Assembly: GCA_011088215.1 (NCBI GenBank)
Contig: JAALKD010000021.1
Location: 1 to 51,351 of the forward strand
Direction: 5' to 3'
Origin: Sphingomonadales bacterium
GTDB taxonomy: Bacteria; Pseudomonadota; Alphaproteobacteria; Sphingomonadales; Kordiimonadaceae
DNA: 51,351 nucleotides
In this document: in pieces, positions 36,424 to 45,414 of the stretch
Numbering within the stretch: the first letter of the stretch is position 1
Layout of the letters: each line of letters begins with the position of its first letter
Made by a program: the position numbers and the translations under genes
Notes under the pieces: generated by a model
Database searches by the model: none
The model's input: the letters and a program-made list of their open reading frames with translations, nothing else
What the model was told of the DNA's origin: nothing

Positions 36424-37322
36424 ATTTATAGACTGCGCACCTTCTCCGGGATTCTGGCGTTCGATGCTGCTGCACGCCATGGCAGCCTGACGTTGGCGGC
36501 CAAAGAATTGGGGCGCACCCAGTCTGCGGTTAGTCAGCAAGTGAAAGCGCTGGAACAGCAGCTTGGCATTGATTTGTTTGTAAGAAAGCCGCGGGAAATT
36601 TCACTTACATCAGCAGGCAGGACTTTTGCGAAATCAGCACGGACATCAATTGAAGAATTGGAAGCGAGCGTAACTGAAATTAGCCGCAAGAATGATCCAC
36701 ATATCCTGCGGCTGACCACGTACCAATCGTTTGCTATCCATTGGCTTATTCCCCGGCTACCAGGCTTCAGCATCAGACACCCTGAAATTGACGTAAGAAT
36801 CAATGCTGATGATCAGCGGCTGGATTTGCGAACCGAAGGTATGGACTTGGCCATTAGGATCGGGACCGTTCCCGCAGGTGCTGAGGTATTGCTTCCCGAA
36901 ACCTTTGTGCCTGTTTATGCGCCGTCGATAGCATCTGAGAGACGGATAAATATTGAAGAAGCGCTTGAGCATCGTTTGCTTGCGCATTTGCATGCGAACC
37001 TGTGGGACGAATGGTTCCACCTGAATGGGTTGGAAGTCCAGCACTCCGAGATTGCCACTGATTACAGCCATTCGGGCTTGTTGGTGCAAGCGGCAATCGC
37101 GGGGGGGGTGTTGCACTTGCGCCGCCGGTCATCGCCGCTGATTCAATCTATTCGGGGAGGTTAAATTATATTTGCGGCAAACCGCTTCACACCGGATTTG
37201 AGTATTATGTGGAAACCGCGGAGAAAGAACCATCTGAAAAAGTGCAATTATTTGCCGACTGGATGGCCGCTGAGTCCGCAGATATGCTCCAAAAGCACCC
37301 TGATTGGTTTAGCCAGGTTTAA
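36424..37322 (+). pseudogene. Broken GcvA-type LysR regulator (no ATG, frameshift in G8)
   Basis: The protein begins in frame at an ATT (36424) exactly 8 bases after AAGGA, where an ATG would be expected. The helix-turn-helix follows (AFDAAARHGSLTLAAKELGR, then TQSAVSQQ). The LysR ligand domain runs to a stop at 37164. Shifting one base within the G8 run at 37101-37108 restores the expected GcvA-like C-terminus (VALAPPVIAADSIYSGRL, and LFADWMAAESADM) to a stop at 37322. G9 would restore the frame. Loss of both start and frame suggests decay, but either could be a read error. Confidence 0.75.
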
Positions 37323-37416
37323 TAAGCACTTGAATTACCGCTTTTGAGTCGATTCCCGATAAAAATGGATAATTATCCTTATCTGATTCTCATTGGGCAT
37401 GAGGTTTTCTAACAGC

Positions 37417-37698
37417 ATGGCGTTAAGCCCGCAATTTTTAGATGAATTGAAGCATCGCTTCACCCTGTCTGATGTAGTCGGACGGCAGGTGAAACTTATT
37501 CGGCGTGGGCGCGAAAGCACAGGCTTGTGCCCGTTCCATAGTGAGAAGACGCCTTCATTCACCGTCAATGACCAAAAAGACTTTTATTACTGCTTTGGTT
37601 GCGGTGAGCACGGCAGTGTTCTGGACTTCGTGGTGAAGATCCAGGACGGGTTTTCTCTAGAGCAGTACAAGTATTGGCAGGTGAAGTGGGGTTTTTGA
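37417..37698 (+). pseudogene. Partial duplicate of the dnaG 5' end (zinc-binding domain only)
   Basis: The first about 215 bases match the 5' end of the intact dnaG at 38957 with only about five differences, beginning precisely at the start codon. After about 37640 the match decays (GTATTGGCAGGTGAAGTGGG against GTGCTGGCTGGTGAAGTGGG) and a stop ends the frame at 37698. The 93-residue product keeps the CHC2 zinc ligands (CPFH and CFGCG), so it could be a free primase zinc domain. Most of the coding differences change amino acids (G to D, H to Y, M to V, T to I), which fits a decaying copy. Confidence 0.85.
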
Positions 37699-37848
37699 AG
37701 CCCCCCTCTTAATATGTCTGACGCTCGTCAATGTCGGGGCGGTTAAACATGTTTTTGCTTTAATCGGTCATGAGCCAAAAAGTTTGTTTTTTTACTTATA
37801 ATTTGATGAAGCGAAGGGTGTGGTTAACCACCAGTATTAAATGTTGTG

Positions 37849-38661
37849 TTAGGTGCCTATTTTTTGGTTCATTACTAACCACGGTGTAGCCTTGCTTCGC
37901 CATTCCCAAGATGCCAGGAGCTGATCCATATGGCCGAGTGTCTCCATCCATCTTGGTTCTTCAATGCACCTATGACCTATATCGTCGATACGCGTGCATA
38001 CATGGCTGTCCTGAAAACGCTTAATCAGTATATCGGTGATGCCTGGAACAAACTCTTCATGGCACTCGACAATAATATCCATACTTTTTAGAGCAGGTGC
38101 GACAGCGGGGTCTAGCATGTCTTTTTCTGCGCCTTCAATATCACAAAAAACTAACGCATTTTTTTGATTGAACTCCGCGAAGTTCTTAGGCTCAAAAAGT
38201 TCGCGAATGATGATTTGATCACTCACATCATTTTTATCAGCTAAGCTGCGGCAGGTTTCACGACTGCGGTTATCAATATCGTAAGCAAAAATTTTCACGT
38301 TTGGCATGCGCATAGCTAAACCAACAGCATAATATCCTTCCGCACAGCCTATATTGATCACAACAGGATGTTCTTTTCTTATCGCAGCTTCTACAAACGG
38401 GTGAATAGGTTGTTCGTAGCACCCAATTAATTTAGGCACATGGCAACCTTCAGATGATTGCTCGATAAATTCCATTCCTTTAAATATCCCCGAAAGCACC
38501 CTCATACCGTTTCGCTTCAGGAGTGTGTTTTGAATAACAGCGCTTCGCCATTTTCCCAGCAATCTGAGCATTTCTTGCAATTGTTGAGGCGAATGAGGCT
38601 GCGCCATGATGTTTTCAAGATGGCGATATATTGCTTGGGTTAATGGAGAGTTCGCGGACAT
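37849..38661 (-). CDS. FkbM-family SAM-dependent methyltransferase
   Basis: The 270-residue product is a class I methyltransferase: VVINIGCAEGYYAVGLAMRM is motif I (SAM-binding), VKIFAYDIDNRS motif II with the acidic residue, and ALVFCDIEGAEKDML motif IV, characteristic of FkbM-like enzymes that often methylate sugars or polysaccharides. The gene is antisense to its surroundings, AT-richer than dnaG, and lies between the two copies of the dnaG 5' end, so it appears to be inserted cargo. Confidence 0.82.
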   Translation of the reverse strand: MSANSPLTQAIYRHLENIMAQPHSPQQLQEMLRLLGKWRSAVIQNTLLKRNGMRVLSGIFKGMEFIEQSSEGCHVPKLIGCYEQPIHPFVEAAIRKEHPVVINIGCAEGYYAVGLAMRMPNVKIFAYDIDNRSRETCRSLADKNDVSDQIIIRELFEPKNFAEFNQKNALVFCDIEGAEKDMLDPAVAPALKSMDIIVECHEEFVPGITDILIKRFQDSHVCTRIDDIGHRCIEEPRWMETLGHMDQLLASWEWRSKATPWLVMNQKIGT

Positions 38662-38956
38662 GCTATGAGCTCAAAATAATGTTTTGTCTCGGCTAGAGAC
38701 GCAGCATCTTATCTATGTCACGGAGCAACTATTTGCTAGTTTTTTCGTTTCGCTCCCCTCATTGATGTTGAAAAATTTTGGCTTGATAACGTATTTCACT
38801 TAGTCCGCCTGACGTACCTGTATGTTTGTTTTCCAGTTCCAGTGCAAAAATTATGGACATTTTTCTTGTCTAGCGTCCGAATAAGCCGATAACTATATAC
38901 GTGATTTTTGGGATGGTGGATGGTTTCCGAAACTTGGCCCTTTTGAATGAGACATA
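38662..38956. other. Intergenic region upstream of intact dnaG
   Basis: About 295 AT-rich bases between the inserted methyltransferase gene and dnaG. It must now carry the dnaG promoter, because the original upstream region is beside the duplicate at 37417. No SD stronger than GAGAC precedes the dnaG start, no hairpin with a T-run is seen and no gene is evident. Confidence 0.45.
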
Positions 38957-40867
38957 ATGGCGTTAAGTCCGCAATTTTTAGATGAATTGAAGCATCGCTT
39001 CACCCTGTCTGATGTAGTCGGACGGCAGGTGAAACTTATTCGGCGTGGGCGCGAAAGCACAGGCTTGTGCCCGTTCCATAGTGAGAAGACGCCTTCATTC
39101 ACCGTCAATGACCAAAAAGGTTTTTATCACTGCTTTGGTTGCGGTGAGCACGGCAGTGTTCTGGACTTCGTGATGAAAACCCAGGGCATGACCTTTCCTG
39201 AAGCCGTTGAAGTGCTGGCTGGTGAAGTGGGTATGGATGTGCCCAAGCCTTCGCGTGAGGAAATCGAACGGCAGAAGGAACGTGCCAGTCTGGCCGAGGT
39301 GATGGAAGCAGTTAGTGGGTGGTACCAAACCCAGCTTAAGGCGCAAGCTGGTCGGAAGGCTTATGACTATATCACAGGACGTGGGCTGACTGATCAGACG
39401 CTGGAGCGTTTCGGTATGGGTTATGCCCCGTCGTCGCGTAGTGCTCTGAAGGACGCGATGATGGCGCGCGATATCGGCGAGGACCAACTCGTCGAGACCG
39501 GCATGTTAATTAAACCGGAAGGTGGCGGGCCTTCTTATGATCGGTTTCGCGACAGGTTGATGTTCCCTATCACAGATCGGCAGGGCAGGGTAATTGCCTT
39601 TGGTGGGCGCGCGCTGTCCAAAGATGCCAAGGCCAAATATTTGAATAGCCCGGAAACCAGCCTGTTTCACAAGGGTGCCACCCTATACAACTGGGCAAAT
39701 GCCCGCGCGGCTAGCTATGACGCCGGGCAGGTAATGGTGGTTGAAGGCTATATGGACGTGATCGCGTTGGCGCAGGCAGGTATTGATTATGCCGTTGCAC
39801 CGCTGGGCACCGCTCTGACCGAAGAACAGATATCCCACCTTTGGCAAATGGCCGACGAGCCGATTCTGTCGTTTGACGGCGACAATACCGGTCAGCGAGC
39901 CGCAGGCCGAGCAGTTGAGCGCGCACTCGCAATGCTGCGGCCAGGTAAGTCGCTTAGATTCATGATGATGCCTGACGGCGATGACCCTGACAGCCTGGTG
40001 CAGCGCGAGGGCAGGGGCGCAATTGAAGCTTTGATTGACAAAGCAGAACCACTGGTGAGCGTTTTATGGTCGAACTTGACCACGGGCGTTCTGGCCGATA
40101 CGCCTGAGCGGCGGGCTGGATTGGAGAAAAAAATATTCGGACGCCTCGCTGAAATTCAGGACGAGAACGTCAAAGGGTTGTATCAACGCGAGTTTCGTGA
40201 GCGGCTGTTTCAGCAGTTTCGACCCAACAACCAACGAGGTCAACGCGGCGCGGGTGGAAATTATAGTCGTGGTCAGTCTTATTCACCGGGCGGAAAAAAA
40301 CGTATGGCACCTGCAACGGGCCTGTTGTCTAAAACTCGGTTGGGACGCGGCAGCGGTGGTTCTGCCATAACCGATGTGATTGAAAAATTGATGGTCTTTA
40401 CGCTCGCCAGCCATCCGGAAATTTTGGTGAAGCACGAAGAGGAGGTCGCGGACTTGGAATTCACGGTTCCAGGGCTTGACGGGGTATGCAAAGCCCTTGT
40501 AGAGAAAGCCGCGTTCGGTGACACCCTTGACCGCGAGGCAGTGCATGCCCATTTAGAGGCAGCCGGGCATATGGATACAGTGCGAAAGATAGCGAAAGAC
40601 GGCGCGCTCAAGGGTGATTGGTTCGCATGGCCCGAGGCAGCGTTATCGGATGCTTTGACCGGTTTTGAGCATTTATTGTCGCGTTATCAGCACATTACTG
40701 CGGCGCGGGCGGCATACCGCCAGGCTGAAGCAGAATACGCTGATGATATGACGGACGAGAATCATGAGCGTTTTGTTGCTGCGCAAGCAGCATTTAGGGC
40801 GCTAGAGGAAAAAGAAGCAGATAAAGAGGGATATCGCCTCGAATCAGGCAGGTTTTCTTTTATTTAA
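38957..40867 (+). CDS. dnaG: DNA primase
   Basis: The 636-residue product has an N-terminal CHC2 zinc domain (CPFHSEKTPSFTV and FYHCFGCG), a catalytic core with TOPRIM motifs (VMVVEGYMDVIALAQAG and LSFDGDNTGQRAA, the metal-binding acidic residues), and a C-terminal helicase-binding region. It makes RNA primers for replication. It is followed after 43 bases by rpoD, the classic dnaG-rpoD unit of the macromolecular-synthesis operon. Its first about 70 codons are duplicated at 37417. Confidence 0.98.
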   Translation: MALSPQFLDELKHRFTLSDVVGRQVKLIRRGRESTGLCPFHSEKTPSFTVNDQKGFYHCFGCGEHGSVLDFVMKTQGMTFPEAVEVLAGEVGMDVPKPSREEIERQKERASLAEVMEAVSGWYQTQLKAQAGRKAYDYITGRGLTDQTLERFGMGYAPSSRSALKDAMMARDIGEDQLVETGMLIKPEGGGPSYDRFRDRLMFPITDRQGRVIAFGGRALSKDAKAKYLNSPETSLFHKGATLYNWANARAASYDAGQVMVVEGYMDVIALAQAGIDYAVAPLGTALTEEQISHLWQMADEPILSFDGDNTGQRAAGRAVERALAMLRPGKSLRFMMMPDGDDPDSLVQREGRGAIEALIDKAEPLVSVLWSNLTTGVLADTPERRAGLEKKIFGRLAEIQDENVKGLYQREFRERLFQQFRPNNQRGQRGAGGNYSRGQSYSPGGKKRMAPATGLLSKTRLGRGSGGSAITDVIEKLMVFTLASHPEILVKHEEEVADLEFTVPGLDGVCKALVEKAAFGDTLDREAVHAHLEAAGHMDTVRKIAKDGALKGDWFAWPEAALSDALTGFEHLLSRYQHITAARAAYRQAEAEYADDMTDENHERFVAAQAAFRALEEKEADKEGYRLESGRFSFI

Positions 40868-40910
40868 TGTGCTATGACTGCGATTCGCGCAGTTCTGGAG
40901 TGAAATTTAC

Positions 40911-43007
40911 ATGGCAACCAAAGCGACTCAGGAAGAAGACAACCGGCCTGAAACAGAAGATTCGGCAGATGGTCCCCGTCTTGACTTGACAGAAGCAGCT
41001 GTCAAAAAAATGATCGCGAAGGCGAAAGACCGTGGCTACATCAGTTATGATGAAGTCAACGCGGCTTTGCCTACCGAAGAAATGTCTTCTGAGAAAATTG
41101 AAGACGTTATGACCATGTTGTCCGAGATGGGCATCAATGTGGTTGAAAGCGATGAAGAGTCGGAAGAGACTCCGGAACCAGCTCCAGAAGCTGAAAAAGA
41201 AGAATTTAAAACCACCGATAAAAAAGAAGCCAATGAGCGCACTGATGATCCGGTACGGATGTATCTGCGTGAAATGGGTTCGGTGGAGCTGTTGTCACGC
41301 GAAGGCGAGATAGCGATCGCCAAACGGATTGAAGCCGGCCGCGCGACCATGATTACTGGTTTGTGCATGAGCCCGCTGACCTTTAAGGCGATCACCGAAT
41401 GGGCGCAGCGTCTTGAAAATGAAGAAATGCAGCTGCGGGACATTATCGATCTGGAAGCAACGCTTGGCAAACAACCAACTGCCGAAGAGCTTAAAGACGA
41501 AAATGCCGGTGATGTGCTTGCGCAAGCTGCGGGCAAAACCGGTGAGGGCGAAAAGGGCGCGGAAGTGTCAACGGATGCCACAACGGATGCTGACAATGAC
41601 AACGTTGAAGCACCGGCGGCAGCTGAAGGCGAAAAACCTGCTGAGGGCGAAGCAACCGCCGAAGGCGAAACGACAGCTGAAGGCGGCGACGCGGCAACCT
41701 CTGAGACGACCGACGGCGATGACTATGACGATGAAGTGGCTATGTCTTTGTCGGCGATGGAAGAGCATCTGACACCTGAAACCATTGAAAAATTTCAGAA
41801 GATCGCTTCGACCTATAAAAAATACACCAAATTGCAAGATATGCGTTTGGCGGCAGCTGTACAAAGTGAAACTTTGTCGACCGCACAGGAACGACGTTTC
41901 AAGAAGTTGAATGACGAATTGATTGCGTTTATTAGCTCGGTCAAATTCAACAACTTACGGATTGAAGAACTTGTCGATGAACTTTACGGCCTGAATAAAC
42001 GTTTGATGACCTTGTCTGGGCGTCTGCTGCGCCTCGCCGAAAGCCATAAAGTGAGCAGGCTGGCGTTCCTTGACGAGTTTCAGGGTAACGAGCTTGAAGA
42101 CGACTGGATCGACCGGGTTGGCAAACTCAAAGGACGTGGCTGGTCCTCATTTGTTGAAAAAGAACGTACAGCTATCGTCAATATTCGCGATCAGGTCGCT
42201 GATTTGGTTAATCGTTCCGGGCTTCATGTGAATGAATTCCGGATTATCGTTCGCACGGTGCAAAAAGGTGAAAAAGAAGCCCGCATCGCCAAGAAGGAAA
42301 TGGTGGAGGCCAACCTGCGCTTGGTGATTTCAATTGCCAAAAAATACACCAATCGCGGCCTACAGTTCCTTGATTTGATTCAGGAAGGTAATATTGGCTT
42401 GATGAAGGCGGTTGATAAGTTCGAATATCGCCGCGGCTATAAATTCTCGACCTACGCCACATGGTGGATCAGGCAGGCGATCACGCGCTCTATCGCGGAT
42501 CAGGCACGCACGATTCGTATTCCTGTGCATATGATCGAAACAATCAACAAGCTGGTGCGCACCGGCCGTCAGATGTTGCATGAAATCGGCCGTGAAGCGA
42601 CACCGGAAGAACTGGCCGAACGTCTTTCCATGCCACTTGAAAAAGTGCGCAAGGTGATGAAAATTGCCAAAGAGCCTATCAGCCTTGAGACCCCGATCGG
42701 TGATGAGGAAGATAGCCATCTTGGTGATTTCATCGAAGATAAAAACGCTATCCTGCCTGTGGACGCCGCTATTCAGTCTAACCTGCGTGAAACCACGACG
42801 CGTGTGCTTGCGAGCCTGACACCGCGCGAGGAACGTGTTTTACGTATGCGTTTTGGTATTGGTATGAATACTGATCACACACTCGAAGAAGTTGGTCAGC
42901 AGTTTTCCGTTACCCGGGAACGTATTCGCCAAATTGAAGCAAAAGCGCTGAGGAAACTTAAGCATCCTAGCCGGTCACGCCAGTTGCGCAGCTTCCTGGA
43001 CACATAG
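40911..43007 (+). CDS. rpoD: RNA polymerase primary sigma factor (sigma-70)
   Basis: The 698-residue product has region 1.1 at the N-terminus, region 1.2 ([20 protein letters not shown]), an acidic non-conserved region, region 2 ([20 protein letters not shown] and [15 protein letters not shown]), region 3 and region 4 ([20 protein letters not shown]). It directs RNA polymerase to housekeeping promoters. The acidic insert at about residues 225-265 is an Ala-Glu-Gly-rich repeat and is an expanded low-complexity segment. It shares the dnaG transcription unit. Confidence 0.98.
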   Translation: MATKATQEEDNRPETEDSADGPRLDLTEAAVKKMIAKAKDRGYISYDEVNAALPTEEMSSEKIEDVMTMLSEMGINVVESDEESEETPEPAPEAEKEEFKTTDKKEANERTDDPVRMYLREMGSVELLSREGEIAIAKRIEAGRATMITGLCMSPLTFKAITEWAQRLENEEMQLRDIIDLEATLGKQPTAEELKDENAGDVLAQAAGKTGEGEKGAEVSTDATTDADNDNVEAPAAAEGEKPAEGEATAEGETTAEGGDAATSETTDGDDYDDEVAMSLSAMEEHLTPETIEKFQKIASTYKKYTKLQDMRLAAAVQSETLSTAQERRFKKLNDELIAFISSVKFNNLRIEELVDELYGLNKRLMTLSGRLLRLAESHKVSRLAFLDEFQGNELEDDWIDRVGKLKGRGWSSFVEKERTAIVNIRDQVADLVNRSGLHVNEFRIIVRTVQKGEKEARIAKKEMVEANLRLVISIAKKYTNRGLQFLDLIQEGNIGLMKAVDKFEYRRGYKFSTYATWWIRQAITRSIADQARTIRIPVHMIETINKLVRTGRQMLHEIGREATPEELAERLSMPLEKVRKVMKIAKEPISLETPIGDEEDSHLGDFIEDKNAILPVDAAIQSNLRETTTRVLASLTPREERVLRMRFGIGMNTDHTLEEVGQQFSVTRERIRQIEAKALRKLKHPSRSRQLRSFLDT
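41611..41692 (+). repeat. rpoD: Degenerate GCTGAAGGCGAA repeat inside rpoD
   Basis: Four or more imperfect 12-base units (AEGE-like: [22 protein letters not shown]) in the non-conserved region of sigma-70. Such in-frame repeats can vary in number by slippage without breaking the protein. Confidence 0.6.
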
Positions 43008-43022
43008 TCCGCGATCATTCAA

Positions 43023-43940
43023 TTGCGGCATATCAAACATGAAAAACAGGGCAGTCTTTTGAGGCTGTCCTTTTTTTTGGCGTCATTGTTGTTGGTTTGC
43101 GGAAAGGCAGCGGCAGAAGAAAACGCACCTTACCTTATCCTGCCGGACAGTTTCGGTCGGCCGATGGTTGGCACAGTTGTAAACGGTATTGGGCCACTGC
43201 CGTTCATTATTGACACCGGGGCCAGCAAAAGCATTGTCTATCGCAGTCTGACTGCAATGATTGGCCTTCAGGCAATGCCAAATCAGTCAAAACGCATTCT
43301 TACGGCTACAGGCTACAAGCGGGTCCTGGTCTATCCAGTAACCGACTTTTTTGTCCTTGGTCGCACGCTGAATGTCAGTGAGACCGTCGCATTGCCGGAT
43401 ATTATCGGGTCAGATGCGAAGGGTCTTATTGGGGTTGATTTGCTTGCAGGTCTGACCTTGTATGTTGATTTGGAGGCAGGGGCCGCAAACCTGAAACCGT
43501 CGGGGCCAACTGGTGACGAATGGGTGACAATTCAAGGCAGGCCAGTGGCCTATGGTTCCTTAGCGCTGGAAATCAATATTGGCGGGCTTGATATCCCGGT
43601 GATTGTTGACACCGGCGCATCAGACACTGTGATCAATGTGGCCGGGTCCGAAGCGATTGGTCGGTCCTCTACTGGGGTTAGCCGCGAAAGCATCACCGCC
43701 AGTATGTCCGGCGGTAGAGAGATGGTCTTCGCATCGCTGCGGGTGCCGAGCTTTAAAATTGGAGAATTCGAACGAACAGATATGCGCCTCGTAGTAGCAG
43801 ACGTGCCGGTGTTTACTATGCTGGGCGCGCGCGATGTGCCAGCAATAATACTGGGAATGGACCTTTTGGGTCAGCAGCCGTTTGCCATTGACTTCAAGAA
43901 TTGGCGGCTGAATATAAAACCACGCGAGCAGAGGGATTAA
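43023..43940 (+). CDS. Retropepsin-like aspartic protease with signal peptide
   Basis: The product is about 305 residues from a TTG at 43023; no in-frame ATG is available and the start is uncertain. The hydrophobic segment LLRLSFFLASLLLVCGKAAA is a signal peptide. Two aspartic-protease motifs, FIIDTGASKSIVY and VIVDTGASDTVIN, with GVDLLAGLTLYVD and GMDLLGQQPFAIDF, show an internally duplicated two-lobed protease of the retropepsin-like superfamily. The rpoD terminator overlaps the signal-peptide codons, so it needs readthrough or a start of transcription inside or after the hairpin. An ATG at 43040 is out of frame by one base, so a small frame error is also possible. Confidence 0.78.
   Translation: MRHIKHEKQGSLLRLSFFLASLLLVCGKAAAEENAPYLILPDSFGRPMVGTVVNGIGPLPFIIDTGASKSIVYRSLTAMIGLQAMPNQSKRILTATGYKRVLVYPVTDFFVLGRTLNVSETVALPDIIGSDAKGLIGVDLLAGLTLYVDLEAGAANLKPSGPTGDEWVTIQGRPVAYGSLALEINIGGLDIPVIVDTGASDTVINVAGSEAIGRSSTGVSRESITASMSGGREMVFASLRVPSFKIGEFERTDMRLVVADVPVFTMLGARDVPAIILGMDLLGQQPFAIDFKNWRLNIKPREQRD
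43049..43078 (+). terminator. Terminator of dnaG-rpoD, inside the next gene's 5' end
   Basis: GGGCAGTC and GGCTGTCC form an 8-bp stem with two G-U pairs and a 6-base loop, followed by eight T. It lies 42 bases after the rpoD stop, yet within the codons for the signal peptide of the retropepsin-like gene. Confidence 0.75.
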
Positions 43941-43956
43941 TTACGTTAGGCGACCC

Positions 43957-45414
43957 CTAAAAGTCTCGGCGGTCATACAAACGACCGCCACGGACTGTGT
44001 AAGTAATATTTTTGAACGCATCGATCGATTTCGATGGGTCGGTGGACATGATCACAAGGTCCGCCGCTTTGCCTGCTTCGATCGTGCCGACTATTTCGTT
44101 CAAATATAATATACGAGCATTTGTGTTGGTTGCCATAACCAGCGCGTCAACAGGGCGTATGCCAATGTCGACATGGCGTTGTATTTCATCAAGCATCGAC
44201 GACCCGAATATAACGCCGGGCGTCCCGGCATCAGATCCGATGCCGACCGTTACACCGGCCTTGATCAGTTTTTTTGTGTTGGCCGCCAAGGTCGCTAGTT
44301 TTCCGGGTACCAGACTGGAATAGGGCCACCAATCTCGCCAGTTTTGGGCCATGATTGGTGAACCAAGGCTTTGGTATAAATCACTTTTATTGACACGCTT
44401 CGGGTCAAAAGCTTGTTGGCGTTTTGCCGATGCTGCGTTGTCTGCGATGGCGGCGAATGCCGACAATGTTGCCATGTAAACAACGCGTCTGCTTTTCATC
44501 ATGCTGGTAAATTCAGCATCAATACTGCCGGAAATAAGCCCGGTTGTGATACCATCTGCGCCTGCCTGCACGGCTTTTTTCGCCATCGAAACCTGGGTGG
44601 TATGAACAAATACCCGTCGTTCCCGCTTGTGGGCATAGGCAATTGCTGCCGCGAGAGCCTCCTGTGAGAAGACAGGCAAGGGTGCGCCGGACAGCCAAGC
44701 CTTGTCATCATAGGACAATTTTATCAGCGCTGCGCCGGCGTTGATCTGGGCGTTGATTGCTGCTTTTAAACCGCCGACGGTTGCTGTTTTAAGATCGCCC
44801 CAACCATCTTTGGGGCCGATGGTGCGCCCAGCGGTCAGGAAGCGCGGGTAATGTTCCGGGTTCATGGAAATCGCGCTGCGCAGGGACGATAAAACATTGG
44901 TCGGTAGGCTGGGGTTAAAGGCAGTAGTGATGCCCCAGTATAAATTATTGTGGAACAGGACCAGCCTGTTGCTTGTGGATTGACGGGCAAATCCGCCATT
45001 GCCCAAATGCTGATGTAAGTCAATCAGACCAGGCACGATAAAGCCTCCAGAGAGATCGACGGATTGGCAACCGATGCAACTATAGTCAGGGTCATCTATT
45101 GAGACGATATTGCCGTCCTCAATAACCATGATGGCCGCCGATACCATGGTTCGACTGTAAACATCCAGATATCTGAAATTGGTAAGAACTAATGGCTCTG
45201 ATTGAGCTCGCGCCGCAGCATTAGGCAAAAGCGTCGCAGCTAACAGCAAAACCGTTGCGGCGAAAGCTGCCAGCGATGTGCACGGTGTAGTCGCGAAGGG
45301 GGCGGTGGTGTTGCGAGCATTAACGCGGCAAGAATGACTATATGCTGTGTTGGGACGCCGTATGCAGGAAAGCTCATATCTTCGGTCGGCCTTGCGGCGC
45401 CAATTGCGGATCAT
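43957..45414 (-). CDS. Exported amidohydrolase (imidazolonepropionase-like)
   Basis: The 485-residue product starts at an ATG that overlaps the histidine kinase stop codon (ATGA, 45411-45414), so translation is coupled. A long N-terminus contains a signal segment (FAATVLLLAATLLPNAAARA). The amidohydrolase fold shows HQH in LIDLHQHLGNG, VFVHTTQ, GSDAGTPGVIFG and the closing GTIEAGKAADLVIMSTDPS. The substrate is unknown. Coupling with a sensor kinase suggests the kinase detects the substrate or product outside the cell. Confidence 0.85.
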   Translation of the reverse strand: MIRNWRRKADRRYELSCIRRPNTAYSHSCRVNARNTTAPFATTPCTSLAAFAATVLLLAATLLPNAAARAQSEPLVLTNFRYLDVYSRTMVSAAIMVIEDGNIVSIDDPDYSCIGCQSVDLSGGFIVPGLIDLHQHLGNGGFARQSTSNRLVLFHNNLYWGITTAFNPSLPTNVLSSLRSAISMNPEHYPRFLTAGRTIGPKDGWGDLKTATVGGLKAAINAQINAGAALIKLSYDDKAWLSGAPLPVFSQEALAAAIAYAHKRERRVFVHTTQVSMAKKAVQAGADGITTGLISGSIDAEFTSMMKSRRVVYMATLSAFAAIADNAASAKRQQAFDPKRVNKSDLYQSLGSPIMAQNWRDWWPYSSLVPGKLATLAANTKKLIKAGVTVGIGSDAGTPGVIFGSSMLDEIQRHVDIGIRPVDALVMATNTNARILYLNEIVGTIEAGKAADLVIMSTDPSKSIDAFKNITYTVRGGRLYDRRDF

